Positions 38,401 to 49,810 of a stretch of DNA of 64,000 nt are shown piece by piece; within the stretch, counting starts at the first letter, position 1, and every line of letters starts with the position of its first letter. Origin of the DNA: Rhytidiadelphus loreus (lineage: Eukaryota; Streptophyta; Bryopsida; Hypnales; Hylocomiaceae); assembly GCA_947034895.1 (NCBI GenBank), contig OX344764.1, positions 57,021,348 through 57,085,347 on the forward strand, written 5' to 3'. The notes beneath the pieces were generated by a model, which saw nothing but the letters and a program-made list of their open reading frames with translations, ran no database searches and was not told the origin of the DNA. Made by a program: the position numbers and the translations under genes.

Positions 38401-38944
38401 CATTAAATGGCACGTTCGCTTCGTAAAAAAATGATGCCCACTTGTCATCCAACTCCTTCCTCTTCGCAACATTAAAAGCATCCTTCATACGTTGCTGAAG
38501 TAATGACCCAGATCTTGTGGAATTTGATGCAGCGAGACTTTGGGACCTCTGTATTGCATCATTCCCTTCAGGGAGAGTAACCCCTTCAGCTTGGGCGTCA
38601 CCTGAACCCCCTCCCGTCACTTCGTTTTGAAAGGATTGGGTTGAACTTGCAACTGGAGTTGCTCTTGATGGACCAGTGGGAATTGATTCTCCTTCATACA
38701 TGTCCTCGGGGCTCAATCGTTGAGGAACAAAGTTTGCACAATTTGCAAATCGGTGGCGCACGGCTCGCGTTGCATTACGACAAATTGACCTCTCGGACTT
38801 CGCGCCATATCCAAAGTGAGCAAAAGCGCGCTCGCGTTTATAGGTGAATGTTGCATTGCAAAATACACAACTCACTTTCCCCCCGTTCTCAAAGAAATTA
38901 TACCATGGTTCCCAATCTTTTGTTTGCTTTCGTTGACTTCCCAT
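35462..38944 (-). pseudogene. hAT transposase with long C-terminal tail, three nonsense codons
   Basis: One reading frame runs from ATG at 38944 to a TGA at 35462-35464 (1160 codons before the stop). It is broken by TGA at 37754-37756, TAG at 36962-36964 and TGA at 36932-36934. The N-terminal BED-type finger shows CVFCNATF. The DUF659/RNase H-like core has CTDGWDD (first Asp), CTDNAANM (second Asp) and CMVHALDLML (C-x2-H). The hATC region has CSACSCERNWSMYSF and VRNRL with the catalytic Glu. The tail (about 35462-36930) is acidic, then RG-rich (RGRARGRATIGGRD). If TAG at 36962 is a true stop, the tail would be a separate decayed ORF. The stops fall at positions where Arg, Gln or Trp would fit. 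Confidence 0.85.
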
Positions 38945-39199
38945 TGCGTTCACGACGAATGCAAACGTTTTCTTGGAGGAGGTAGAACTGTAGAAGAGGC
39001 TATTACACCAAATGAAAAGGACAAAATAGTAGTTAGCGCCAATCAACTGCTTGAACTGACTTTTACATCACCTCAACAGCTAACTAGGGCCATTTGTCAC
39101 CCAAGTAGACTCCCAAGGAGCTCAAAGTGAATTGAAGTCCAAGATGATGAGGCCAAGATGACAAATGTAAAGAAGTCAATCCGACAAGCTTGGATTTAT

Positions 39200-39320
39200 A
39201 GCTTGGGAGTGTAGGGACGCGGACCTCTTCTGCAGGGGTAGGGACGTCAGGGGCGCGGACATCACACAATTCCGACGCGTCCACGCCCCGGCGAGACGCA
39301 TCCACGGACGGCAGGAGGGG
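39200..39320. repeat. GC-rich GGGACG cluster upstream of the transposase
   Basis: Copies of TAGGGACGCGGAC, GGGACGTC and the inverse CGTCCACGCC lie about 260 bases before the transposase ATG. They are embedded in otherwise AT-rich DNA. Confidence 0.7.
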
Positions 39321-40064
39321 GAGGTCCTACCATAGACTTTGGTACGAATTCCGTGGTGGGATTCTTCCTTTCCATAGAGAGAGGAGAATCCACTAATGTA
39401 GTCAGCTCTTAATTTGAGCACGGGGAATATCTTTAAGTCAATGGCTGCATTAAAAGGTCCAACTACTTTTTGAGTTCAATGACAACGTATTAAAGCATGT
39501 CACTCCCTTCTTGAGGCCAAATTTCAAGTTCTTGCCTTCATCAAGCACTTGAGAAGTAGGACCCATGTAAAGTTGGAACCCAAAATAAAAATAGAAAATG
39601 AAATTGAACTTCCAAACAAGAAAGACTAAATTTGTGTAACTAAAATCCCAAAGGATTTCGAGTCCTAATGAAAGTCAAGGTACATAATTGTTTAAATTCA
39701 AGTTCAAAGTTTATATTTCATTCTTATTAAGAAAAGGTGTTTGTGATTTTGGATTTGATGTTTACAAATCAAACTATTACCAACGTATACTTCTCAAGCT
39801 TTTGGTTTAAGTCTTCATTTTTAAATATAAAGCTACAAGATTTTGGATTTAAATCAAATACAAATCATAATGCTTTAGAATATGCTTGAAGGGGTTTTTT
39901 CCGTGAAAAAGGGTACAAGGATTTAGGGCTTAAAGACTTTAACCAAAATTTCTTGTAATGGGTAAAATAGGAGGGGTGGGTATTGAAATGAAATACTAGT
40001 TAAGTGATTTTTTAATTCAAGGGCAACGGTTCATTTCATTATTTTCGGTATGGGGATAGCAAAC

Positions 40065-40215
40065 CCTTGGAGGGAGTTCAAAATTGGCTTGGAGGGAGTT
40101 CTTGGAGGGAGTTCTTGGAGGGAGTTCAAAATTGGCTTGGAGGGAGTTCAAGGAGGGAGTTCAAGGAGGGAGTTCAAGGAAGGAGTTCAAAATTGCAATT
40201 GGAATTGGAATTGGA
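40065..40215. repeat. GGAGGGAGTTC minisatellite
   Basis: About nine units of GGAGGGAGTTC with short spacers (TT, AA or AAAATTGGCTT), ending in GGAATTGGAATTGGAATT. Confidence 0.85.
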
Positions 40216-40375
40216 ATTCGCGGCCGGACGTCCGTGCCCTGGCAGGACGTCCGCGCCCTAGCGTCCCCGCCCTGACTTCACGTCCCCGCCCTGACTTCAC
40301 GTCCCCGCCCTGACGGGACGTCCACGCCTTGACGTCCCCGCCCTCACGCCCTGACCTCGGATGCAAGAACTCTCT
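40215..40375. repeat. CGTCCCCGCCCTGA repeat cluster
   Basis: Six or more copies of CGTCCCCGCCCTGACTTCA or close variants, the inverse of the GGGCGGGGACG motif upstream of the kinase gene. Confidence 0.8.
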
Positions 40376-40560
40376 CCACCAACGACGGGGGGGAATGGAA
40401 TTGACCTTGAGATTTGGAATTAGCATGGGATTCTTCCTTCCCATGGAGAGAGGGAAAGAGGGAAACCAATTAATGCAGTCAGCCATTAATTTGAGCTCGG
40501 GGAATTTCTTGAAGTCAATGGCTGTATTAAGAAGTCCAACTACTTTTTGAGTTGAAAGAG

Positions 40561-43019
40561 AATTCATGGAAAGATGTGTCTCCTTCATGTATCGCCCTTG
40601 GTCTTCTTCGCTTCTCCAAGGACTTGAGAAATAGTCCCCACACCCCAAAAATGGGATTTCTAGAGAATTAAAACTAAGTTGCACACTTTCAAGAAAACAA
40701 ATATAATAAGATGCTAGAAGTTTTAGGATTTGTAATGGTAAACAAGGTACTCTATTTTGAAAATTCAAGTTGAAGACTTAAAGGATGAATGTTATAGTTC
40801 TCCAAAATAGAAGCTAAAAGGGTTTGGAATTCCAAAAAAAAGGGTTTTAGAAATGTTTCAACGAAATTTAAGAGAATTTGAGCAAGTATGGAAATTTGGG
40901 GTATTCAATGATAACAATTTCAGAAAATTTGAGCAAGTATGGAATGTATTTGAATTTCTTTATAGAAGCATACCAAAAAAAATCCTACTATATTTAGGAT
41001 AGTAGGATGTGTGTAATTAATTATAACAAATATTGACTGTTCAAATTTTAGCTTATAAGAATTTCAGATGATGAATGGTGGAGGCAGAAAATTGTGGTTA
41101 TTCTATGAATTCATTCTTCATGGCAAGTTGGCTAAATGAGTACATGACTACATGCTTCAACATTTTTACAACAATACAACTTTCCCAAAACAATTCCACT
41201 CTAATATATATTTTGTAATTCATATAATTTTATTTCCACCTTTACCTTTAAGAAATCAGAATAATTTTACTTTTATTCCTAAATTATTGTAAAAACAAAA
41301 AATAAGAAGAAAAAATATCGGAGGAATTAGCAAAATGTATATAAATTTTGTATATCAATTACATAAAAGGATTCATTTGGTTTCAACTTCAAGTTTAGGA
41401 CGTCAACTCGTCAAGATGGAATTCGACTTCATGTTGTTTCACTTATTTGATACTTTGATGTGGCTTTCTTTTGTGTGAAAAATAAAATAAGCAATTGGAT
41501 TTTTTTTTGGTTCACCTCCATTACTACTTGCACCTCCCCCCAAAATTTCAAATTAACCCCTAAAGTCCCATTGTCCCCTGAGGGGACACTTTAGAATTCG
41601 GGCAGGTTTCTATGGGCTGAAATTTTATCCTAATTTTGCAAAACTTTTTTTGAAGATAGAAAATGTAATAAGCTTTGTGGGAATATAATTTTTATTTCAA
41701 TCGGTGCCTGGAAGCCAAAGTTATACCACAAGATGTGTAGAATTGAATTCGGTGGGCAGCAAAAGAAATTGAATCTTTAGAATGCAATTTTCAGATTTTT
41801 GGTTTTTTAAAAGGTTATGTTTGTTTGCTAGAACAATCTCACCATTGGGATTATTGTATTTCAATCCTATCTAAGAGCTATTAATTGTTTATTTTTTCTT
41901 TCAATTTTAAATGTGCTTCTACAGTTCTACACTTGTACTTGACAATTTCTTGAAGTATGAAAATGAAGTTGTTATTTTTTGAATTTTTTTTCATAGACTC
42001 CCAATTCAAGTCTTCAACACAATAAATTTTTAATTCAAATTCCATAGTACACATTTTTTCTACAAATAGCAATAAAAGTCATCTAAAATTGCAGTTTAGT
42101 GTTGAAGAAACCTTGTTTTTTAAACTTTGAATGCTCATATAGTCATATCTTTCAATTTGTACGGTCTACTTCATGAAATTTTAACCACATAATTTCAAGC
42201 AAGTAAATTTCAAGATCCTACGGTTCAGTTTCAAAAATACAATTTTGTTGGAATCTTGGACAACGTAGTAGAAATGGCAGTTTTTATTGTTTTTAGATAG
42301 AAAAAATGTCATTAGGGGGGTGATTGAATTGTTTTCCTCTTTTTCCTCATATATGATTATATGCTGATTTTCTGCAATAGAAAGTTAGAAATGATAACAA
42401 TTAGAAACATTCGCGAACAAAATTGCAATTTCTGTAAATGATATAGAATTCAAAGTTTTAAGCAATAAAAATACCTGATTGTTATTCAAGCTAAAATAAG
42501 AAATTTTACCATTTTTGGATGGATCAAGTCATTCAAAGGTTAATGTATCCCTTCATACATTAACATCAATATATTTGTAACAAAATATACATTAATGTTA
42601 AATTGTTAATATCTTTTTAATTTTTATACACATACAATAATATTAATACATATATATTTACATGAATATATACCTTCATACACTCAAAATCCGAAATGCA
42701 CTTATTCTTAGGCCATGAGTACATTATTATATCCACATATCACACATGCCATATCATGCAAAGGAATTCAACAATTGAATATATGTATTTCATATGCATC
42801 ATGTAGTACAAAAATTGAAAAGTATACATTATACAATACTTTTTCCACGAGAAAATATGCATATCCACAAGTCTTTGTCTAATACTGTTTGTAGTACCGA
42901 ACTACCAAAGTAGCAATTCTATAAACCTCGGTAATGATAAGTGCCAAAGTCTATAATTGTATATGCAAAACATGCTTTGTTAATTAGTAATTACTAGTTT
43001 AGCACACTAAAAAATGCAC
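40561..43019. other. AT-rich spacer of the giant hAT
   Basis: No coding exon recognised. 42110-42315 is similar in direct orientation to 48150-48350 near the right end (TGAATGCTTATAT, GTAGAAATGGCAGTTTT motifs), a diverged internal repeat. Confidence 0.55.
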
Positions 43020-45386
43020 TCAGTCGATGTTCATTGGACTGTTTGCAGTGCCACTAGGTCCAGCCTCGTCGTCGTGTGCGCCGCGTTGCATTGGAAAATC
43101 TTCATTGGAGCCTAGTTGAAGTCTACGAACCGCAGACTGAGTTCTCCTCGCTGGTCCGTCTTCTTCTAGAATGGCCCTCATGATTTGTGATTGCTTGAGA
43201 CTCTCCAGAGCTCGGCGTGTATCCGGGCTATGTTGTTCAAGCAAAAAATCCAGCCCTTCGTTTCTGAAAGTTTCCCTCTACTCAGATTCCGATAATTGAG
43301 CAAGCTCCGCGGGGTCGGGCATGTCAGGGTCCTCCCCAATACGAATTCCATTGTCATCGGTGACTCGAACTCCATCAACGCCCCATAACCATCGCCAAGG
43401 GTGAGGTCCAAATTGAAACTTGAGTCCAACCTCGTCCCAATGTCCATTGAAGCATTGAAAGAAAAAATTCCGCCGTCCTTGGCTATGTTTGTCTTTCATC
43501 GGAATCAAATGGTGGCAGACTTGGACAATTTGATCGGGGTCAGTCTCCCAACCACATTCAGCAGCGACTTGTGTCTTGTCCAACGATGTCATTTGTAATT
43601 TCCAACTCCACACCAAGTCTGTTCCCCACATTCTACGGTGATCTGGGGCATTCGTGGCATTGTATTCCCAATGTGGTGGCATGTATGGGACCAAGCCAAA
43701 CAACTCGTACAAGCGCTCGTGGAAGGGAGCCTTGCACATTGCGCACCGACGACGAACAATCATGAAACTGATGAGGCAAAATGGGTGGTATACATGGTTG
43801 CACGTGCCCAACTGCATTCCACCTTCAGGGCCAAATGGATTCATACAAATGGGACATGTGGTCCCGTCGTGCACAAAACTTGAAGGATTTGGCCACTCCA
43901 ACAACGGGTTGCCTTTGTAGTCGACCTTCGACCCAAGTTGGTTTTTGAAATCCCAATTGTGTTTGGACCAATCAATGATTGTTTTTCCACCATCAAGCTC
44001 AATGATTGCCATGTTGGGACTGAAAAGATCATCCACAAGGGCCCATGAAGTCAAGCCAAACACCCTTTCTTGATTGTGCTCACTGTAGTAGTGGTCCAAT
44101 TTCTTGAACTCTGCTACCAGTTGTCGTGTCTTGTCAATGGTGAACACGCATGCCAACTTCCACTGGTAGTACTGCTCCACCAAGGCATGCAAACGATTTT
44201 GTAATGTTTGATTTTCACCTCGCAAGTTGTTGAGCTCAAGGTTGTTGTCCATACCCATGCCCCGAACTTCAGTCTGCATTGGTACGTTGCTGGTGGCCAT
44301 TATTTCGGGAAAGGCCAATGAATCTTCTTGTGTAGACATGGCAGCATCACCTGGAGCATTTTGCCTCAGAATTTGAGAATCCCGAGGAGGTCCTTGTGCA
44401 TGTCCTCGTGGATCTTGACCTTTGTTCATCATTTGTGCTGCTTGTAGAGCTTGCCGAAGCTCCTCTATGTCACGTGCTTGTTGAGCAATTACTTTGTCTT
44501 TGAGCGTGATGTCTTCTCGTAACTTGCCCACATCTTCATATAGAGAATGTAGTTCATCACCTCGGTCTTGTAACTGCACCCTCAAGCTTTGTATAGTGTC
44601 TGCAGCAGCCATGACATCAACAACTCCAAGAGTTGGTTCATCAGGTGCTTGGAATTGCGCCTGAGCAACTCCAAGTACTGGTTCAACGGGGCCCTGGACC
44701 TCTACACGAATATTTGGTTCTGGAAGTTGTTCACGAGGTACACGTTGCGCCCTTCTCCTTTATGCACGTTGTTGTCCTCTGGGGGTTAATTCCACCACAA
44801 CATGAGATCCATCAGAGTCATCGTCAGTAGTAGAATCCGCCGTCTCGTATGTGTCAGGCGGCTCAATACGTGTGATGACCCTGCCCAGCCCTCCTTCGGG
44901 ATATCTCATAACCCCCCTTGGAATCATTCCATTTGCTGGTGTTGGTATCTTGATACCATCTGCTATGGTTGGCGTGCCCTTCAAAGTGGACCAATCCACC
45001 CGCTTGTTCAATCTCACCTCCGCATGTACACCTCATGCAATGAAAAGGTGAATTTCATTCCTTTTCACAGTGGGTTTTTCGTATAACACTTGGTATACTT
45101 CGATGCATCTTTGTTTAAAGGCCTCATCGATGCAGTGTTTCAAATTCGCTTTATGAAATCGGCGGTGGTAGTTGTGTTGCTCTTCAGGGAAGGCCTTGTC
45201 AATGTGGCACCATTCTATGTAAGTGATGCAAGTTTCGAAACTCTACGGTTCTGGCACGTCATTCCAGCCTCTAAATGCCAGTTTTTCGGGGTTTCGAAGT
45301 ACATGTAACCTCTTTCGATGTTTGTTACCCTGCCTTAGTCGAGTCCTGTCTCGTTCAGCTTTGTTGGTTCTTGGTGGTGTCGCCAT
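43020..45386 (-). pseudogene. coiled-coil RING-finger cargo protein of the giant hAT, four nonsense codons
   Basis: One frame of 789 codons runs from ATG at 45386 (MATPPRTNKAERDRTR) to TGA at 43020-43022. It is interrupted by TAG 45243-45245, TGA 45033-45035, TAA 44760-44762 and TAG 43278-43280. The coding character continues across each. The middle has a heptad-like coiled coil (IQSLRVQLQDRGDELHSL, DIEELRQALQAAQMM). At 43859-43727 is a RING-H2-type finger: CPIC, then CNHVYHPFC, then CAMC (C-x2-C, C-x-H-x2-H-x2-C, C-x2-C). RING proteins are usually E3 ubiquitin ligases, often with a coiled coil for dimerisation. An E3 role is family knowledge, not shown here. Its 5' end faces the kinase gene 441 bases away. 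Confidence 0.75.
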
Positions 45387-45477
45387 CGTGAATTTTTTTG
45401 GCAAAAAACTGTATACTGTAAAGGGCCCTGCACAACGCCAACGACCAGCTCAATGAAGAGGTGGAGGATTTGGAATA

Positions 45478-45655
45478 CACAGGGCGGGGACTAATGGGGC
45501 GGGGACGGACTTTTATAGTCCTCAAATCTGCCTGTCAGGGCGGGGACGTCTGGGACCAGGGCGGGGACGGCTCGGGCGGGGCGGGGACGTGTCGGGCCAG
45601 GGCGCGGTTGTGTGGCGGCCAGGGCGCGGACGTGGGAGGGGCGGGGACTATAAAT
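45478..45655. promoter_or_regulatory. GGGCGGGGACG repeat block in the divergent RING/kinase interval
   Basis: About nine copies of GGGCGGGGACG or GGGCGCGGACG lie between the two divergent ATGs (45386 and 45828). They match blocks upstream of the transposase and near the element's ends. A shared binding site for the transposase or for a GC-box factor is inference. Confidence 0.5.
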
Positions 45656-45827
45656 CCCATGTGCTCCCTCATTTTTCCTTTGCCAAGTCCACGCCCTACG
45701 CCTCACACCTTTGTTTGCGCAAGCGACCCTTGGAAGTGAGTTTGGTGGGTGATTGGGCTTGGCCCACATATAGCACCCGGTTTTTTTGATTTTCTCCGAA
45801 ACTTTGGTGGTTCCGAAATATTGTACA

Positions 45828-47408
45828 ATGGCAGGACAAGGGAGTGGGTCATCGGGTCACCGCTCGGTGTTTGAAGACTTGGATGCAATTTTTGAGGTGG
45901 TGCCTCCAGCCACGAATGTGGCAAGGGCTTCAGGGTCATCCAATCCCTCATCATCCAGCAGGTTGAAGCATAAAAACCAACCCAATCCTGACATGCCCCC
46001 TCACGAATATGTGCTCGAGGCTAGAACAATAGCGGTCAATTTTTACACGCGACGAAGTGTGGGAATGATGTGTAGAGAATACGTGAATTTCAACAAAGAA
46101 GGGTACCACAAGTTGAATGCTGAAGTGCGGCGAGAGTTGGAGACCAAATTTAGAGCATCCGAACGATTCAACAACTATCAAGATTACTGGTTGCACTCTG
46201 AGTGGTTGGATAAACAAGTGTCGCAGCTGACCACCAATATTGTGGCGAATTGGTGTTATCACACGAAGAAGAAAGATGATGGTAGTGATTGGGACACGCA
46301 TGACAAGGAATTTGGTTCAAGATTGTACCAAATTCAGAAGTTCTCCCAACAATTTTCTTCCTCGCGTAGAAAGAAACAAGCACCATGGAAAGCGACGCTT
46401 GAAGACCAAATACGAGCTCATTGTGTGAGCGGAACATTTAAGTGGTTGGAAAGTTGCGTGAAAGTGAATCCCATGCCGAATCAAACTATGACTGGATCAT
46501 ATGGGACTGTGAGGAAGGTGGTACTCACGAGACTACAAAGCATTCCCAGTTGGATTTGCTTCGCCGGGAAGACTTTGAAGACCTCGAATGAGAAGGAGAA
46601 GCGCCAAGCTATTGTAAGCGAGGCGGGGGGGTGTCCAGTGATACATCCTGGTATCGTAAGACTTGCGTACATCCATCCAAAAACAATGGAAGGCTATACG
46701 CTATGGTGGAATGGAGGGTCTTTGATTTCTTTCTTGGCCAAGTACAACTCAAAAGTGAGTGAATCGTTGGATGTGGATGACATCACGAGACAACATGATG
46801 TAGGGTTGACGCAGGAAGAACTCGGTTGGGTTGCAACTTATCGCCGAAACCGCGTGAATTTGGCTTTATCATTGCTTGTCATAGTGGGAAAATGCCATGA
46901 AGCAAAATATTTACACAATGACATTACTCCATCCAACGTTTTGCTCAATTTTGATGAATGGAAAGAAAACACAGTGTACATTGGGATTTGCGATTGGGGG
47001 CTTTCTGGTCGAGTTGTAGAGAAGGAGCCATCAAGGTATGGTTATCGAACCATGGAGGAGCTCCAACGGGAGAAAAAACAACGAAAACATGCAGCCCCTG
47101 AGTTGTTCTACTTGTATGGAGAGAAGGGGTCAGAGACCTCACTTGAAGTCATGCAGAAAAAACACTTCTACTCCATGGCTGCTGATGCATATGCCACTGG
47201 ATGGATAGCATATCAAATTTGGAAAGAAGAGTGGGATCCAAAGTATTTTACGACCAAAAACCTAGAGCAGTATCAGCATTTGAGGATTCAACTACTGAGC
47301 CTCCAGAAAATAGATGTAGGCGAGAGGGCATCTGTGTCTGATGTTCTAGACACTTTGAGGAAGGCACCTCACTGTTGGACTATGCCTGACTGTTGTTATC
47401 GGACATAA
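45828..47408 (+). CDS. protein-kinase-like cargo gene of the giant hAT, intact
   Basis: An uninterrupted 526-residue ORF. I start at ATG 45828 (MAGQGSGSSG) rather than the upstream in-frame ATG at 45786, because the context fits a first exon better. Residues 1-210 have no recognised domain. A kinase-like fold follows: Gly loop GSYGTVRKV (about 223), candidate ATP lysine in FAGKTLK (about 246), catalytic loop YLHNDITPSNVLLNF (HND in place of HRD, with Asp about 365 and Asn kept), CDWGLSGR in place of DFG (Asp about 389) and HAAPELF in place of APE. All key residues are present, so activity is plausible. Substrate unknown. Its TE neighbours have stops, while this ORF has none. Confidence 0.85.
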   Translation: MAGQGSGSSGHRSVFEDLDAIFEVVPPATNVARASGSSNPSSSSRLKHKNQPNPDMPPHEYVLEARTIAVNFYTRRSVGMMCREYVNFNKEGYHKLNAEVRRELETKFRASERFNNYQDYWLHSEWLDKQVSQLTTNIVANWCYHTKKKDDGSDWDTHDKEFGSRLYQIQKFSQQFSSSRRKKQAPWKATLEDQIRAHCVSGTFKWLESCVKVNPMPNQTMTGSYGTVRKVVLTRLQSIPSWICFAGKTLKTSNEKEKRQAIVSEAGGCPVIHPGIVRLAYIHPKTMEGYTLWWNGGSLISFLAKYNSKVSESLDVDDITRQHDVGLTQEELGWVATYRRNRVNLALSLLVIVGKCHEAKYLHNDITPSNVLLNFDEWKENTVYIGICDWGLSGRVVEKEPSRYGYRTMEELQREKKQRKHAAPELFYLYGEKGSETSLEVMQKKHFYSMAADAYATGWIAYQIWKEEWDPKYFTTKNLEQYQHLRIQLLSLQKIDVGERASVSDVLDTLRKAPHCWTMPDCCYRT

Positions 47409-48380
47409 TATATTGTTTTCACTTTTTGAGCTCTAGTATGTGATAGTTTTATAGGCAGACCACACATTTTTGGTTAGACGAGCATCAAGCATGTGTATTT
47501 CATGGTTGCTACACATTTCATACATAAAGATACGGACATATGGTGAAAATCTTGTAATATGCAATTTGGTCTTTCTTCCATCAAGACAGTTGTATGACTT
47601 CTGTGAATTTGTGAATGTGTAGTAAACAAAGTAGCAAACAACTAATTAGATTTGAAATTGATTTTTTAGAGTCTGATATACAGAAAAAGGCAAAAAGCTT
47701 AGAATCATTCGGTTTGATCAATGAGTAAAAAATTATGAGGATTATGAGGATTTTCTGTTTGTGGGCAGTTTTGGATTTCTTGCTCTAAAATAAACTTTGA
47801 CATCCTTTATCTTATCCAATTTTCAATATTTTTGGACAAAAATAAAATTATAGGATGTACATACATTATTACAACATTTCGACCATTGGAATTGTAAATT
47901 TTCAATTCCATATTTAAATTGTAAATAATTTAGTATTTTTAATCATTCTCTAGTACTACCTACTTACTATTTTTTTCCTATATGTTGTACTATTCCAAAT
48001 GATCTGAAATTTTTCAAGCATGTGGCCAACTTGTCTAGGAAAACAAATCCAAAGAAGCACCACCATTTAGGTCATTTTTTCATAGAAATGTGAGCTTGTG
48101 AAGTGCAACTGCCCTGCTTTTCGCAGGGTCAAAAAAATGATTTTAGTTAATTTGAAATTTTGAATGCTTATATCTTGCAATCCACCCGGTGGAAATGTCT
48201 GAAATTTTTACCACAAGTTTTTGACACTATATAATACAACATCCTATGGTTAGATATGTCAAAAAAAGTTTTTTATCAAAATTTTGGTAGTTGTACTAGA
48301 AATGACAGTTTTAGAGAGTTTTTGGTGAAAACATAGTGACGGTCCTTTAAGGGTTAAAAAAAGTCAACTTTAGTGTTGAC
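47409..48380. other. 3' flank of the kinase gene inside the giant hAT
   Basis: AT-rich sequence. It should hold the kinase 3' UTR. 48150-48350 resembles 42110-42315 in direct orientation. No other gene. Confidence 0.5.
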
Positions 48381-48384
48381 CACA

Positions 48385-48446
48385 TCGGACGGGCGAGACC
48401 TCTATCGGACGGGCGAACCGGACGTCCGTCCGGTATGACAACCCTG
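48385..48446. repeat. right subterminal repeats and TIR of the giant hAT
   Basis: Two copies of ATCGGACGGGCGA are followed by AACCGGACGTCCGTCC and the terminal inverse of CAGGGTTGTCATACCGG. Confidence 0.9.
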
Positions 48447-48454
48447 AAATAAAC
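48447..48454. repeat. right 8-bp target-site duplication of the giant hAT
   Basis: aaataaac, identical to 34486-34493. Confidence 0.95.
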
Positions 48455-49040
48455 AAGGCCCAAGATCTCAAGGACGTCAAGACGTGGCTGACAAATCCAT
48501 CGATCTAGATGTTGAGTTCTCCATGGAGGAAGAGGATTCAGAGGAAGATCATATCCTGGGAGTGGGACCCAATTTCATGGAAGAGGACATTAGACGCGTT
48601 CAAACTTCAAATATTTGACTCTGTTACCATCATCAACAATTTGAAGATGACATCTGACGGGCACTTGTGCATGAAGATCCCGCTTTGTAGAATGGTGCCA
48701 ATGGTTAGGCCCACCTTGACGTGCAACTTGACTGAGCTTGACAACCAGTTTTCCAGAGGATACAATGAAGGTGTACGAGTATTTTATGTTTCCTTTCACC
48801 ACCAGAAGAAAACAGTCCAAATGAAGACAAATTCAACAGAAAATATGTTGGTTTTCTTTGTGGGTTAGGAACACTTGGTTCAGACTCCTTATTAACACAT
48901 TTTCTGCTGATTTTCTCTTGGATTGAACACAATTAAAAAAAAAAATTGGCTGCCCGGAATTTCCGGGCAGGACAAAATTACTACTTATAGAAACTGCCCA
49001 CTGCCCGGAATTTCAAGGCAGCCTCGCCATTAGGCCTTGC

Positions 49041-49108
49041 CGCCATGGGGGGTCGAACTCGAGACCTCCCATGTACAAGCCCCATGAACTAACCACCACA
49101 CCACCCAT
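49041..49108 (-). repeat. tRNA-derived SINE-like head
   Basis: On the minus strand, GGTGGTTAGTTCATGGGGC is followed by GGTCTCGAGTTCGACCCCCC, an A-box-like and a strong B-box-like (GTTCGANNC) pair at tRNA spacing. Confidence 0.55.
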
Positions 49109-49165
49109 TGCAACTATATTACTATTTAGGAATAAAAAATATACTTAACCATTTAAAATTCTATG

Positions 49166-49539
49166 TTTCTTAGGTCAGCTGACTTTGGTAGCCGTTTAGG
49201 CATAGCAAATTAATTTTTTTGATAAAACTTTGAACTAATAAAAGTTTCTAAATGAAGCTAAGATTCATCTCCAAAAATTAGTTTGGGATTTCAATTCTCC
49301 AATCAAAAGTTATTGGAAAAAATCAGAGAGGGTGTTTGAAAATGTAGAAAAAAATGTCCATTTGAACCCCCCCTCTGATGTTTTGTCCATAACTTTTGAT
49401 TGGAGGATTGACATATCTAACGGTTTTTTGGAGATGAAACTTAGCTTCATCTAGAAACTTTTCTTAGTTCGAAGTTTCTTGAAGAAAGTTATTTTACTAT
49501 GCCCAAATGACTGTTGAAATCTGCTGAAATTAAAGAAAC
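49166..49539. repeat. large imperfect palindrome (hairpin 3)
   Basis: Related to the two hairpins at 31121-31951, sharing GACTTTGGT.GCCGTTT.GGCATAG, CCAATCAAAAGTTAT and the inverse arm. Confidence 0.8.
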
Positions 49540-49574
49540 ACCAAATTCCAAAGTTTTTCATTTTTTTCATTTTT

Positions 49575-49810
49575 GAGTTGTTTTTTGGGCACTTTTAAGT
49601 GCTGATTTCCATTTTCGAGTTGTTTTTTGGGCACTTGGGAGTGCTGTTTTGCATTTTTGAGTTGTCTTTTGGGCACTTGGGAGTGCTGATTTCCATTTTT
49701 GAGTTGTTTTTTGGGCACTTGGAAGTGTTGTTTTGCATTTTTGAGTCGTTTTGTGGGCACTTGGGAGTGCTATTTTGCATTTCTGAGTTGTTTTTAGGGC
49801 ATTTATAGGT
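49575..49810. repeat. 42-bp tandem repeat, about 5.5 copies
   Basis: The unit GAGTTGTTTTTTGGGCACTT plus GGGAGTGCTGTTTTGCATTTTT starts at 49575, 49617, 49659, 49701, 49743 and 49785. It keeps frames open on both strands by composition and is not a gene. Confidence 0.95.

Larger units (their letters stand above)
39330..40560. repeat. tandem duplication of a roughly 1.07-kb spacer unit
   Basis: 39340-39480 and 40410-40555 are diverged direct copies (GGGATTCTTCCTTCC, GTCAATGGCTG and CCAACTACTTTTTGAGTT in the same order). Each is preceded by a GC-rich GGGACG/CGTCCC cluster (39200-39320 and 40215-40375). Confidence 0.75.
34494..48446. mobile_element. giant hAT transposon, 13,953 bp, with cargo genes
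   Basis: The ends begin CAGGGTTGTCATACCGGACG and form a perfect 21-bp inverted repeat, flanked by a perfect 8-bp TSD, the hAT target length. Subterminal regions on both sides repeat CGGACGGGCGAACCGGA-like motifs. Inside, from left to right, are a hAT transposase (minus), a duplicated spacer with GC-rich repeats, a coiled-coil/RING gene (minus), a GC-repeat promoter block and a protein-kinase-like gene (plus). Most hAT elements are under 6 kb, so this one is exceptionally long. The perfect ends suggest recent insertion, although two of its genes have stops. Confidence 0.95.

Noticed and set aside
49530..49808. Open frames with repeated KNDSKMQN-like or FGHLGVLF-like peptides
   Set aside because: Direct product of the 42-bp tandem array on both strands.
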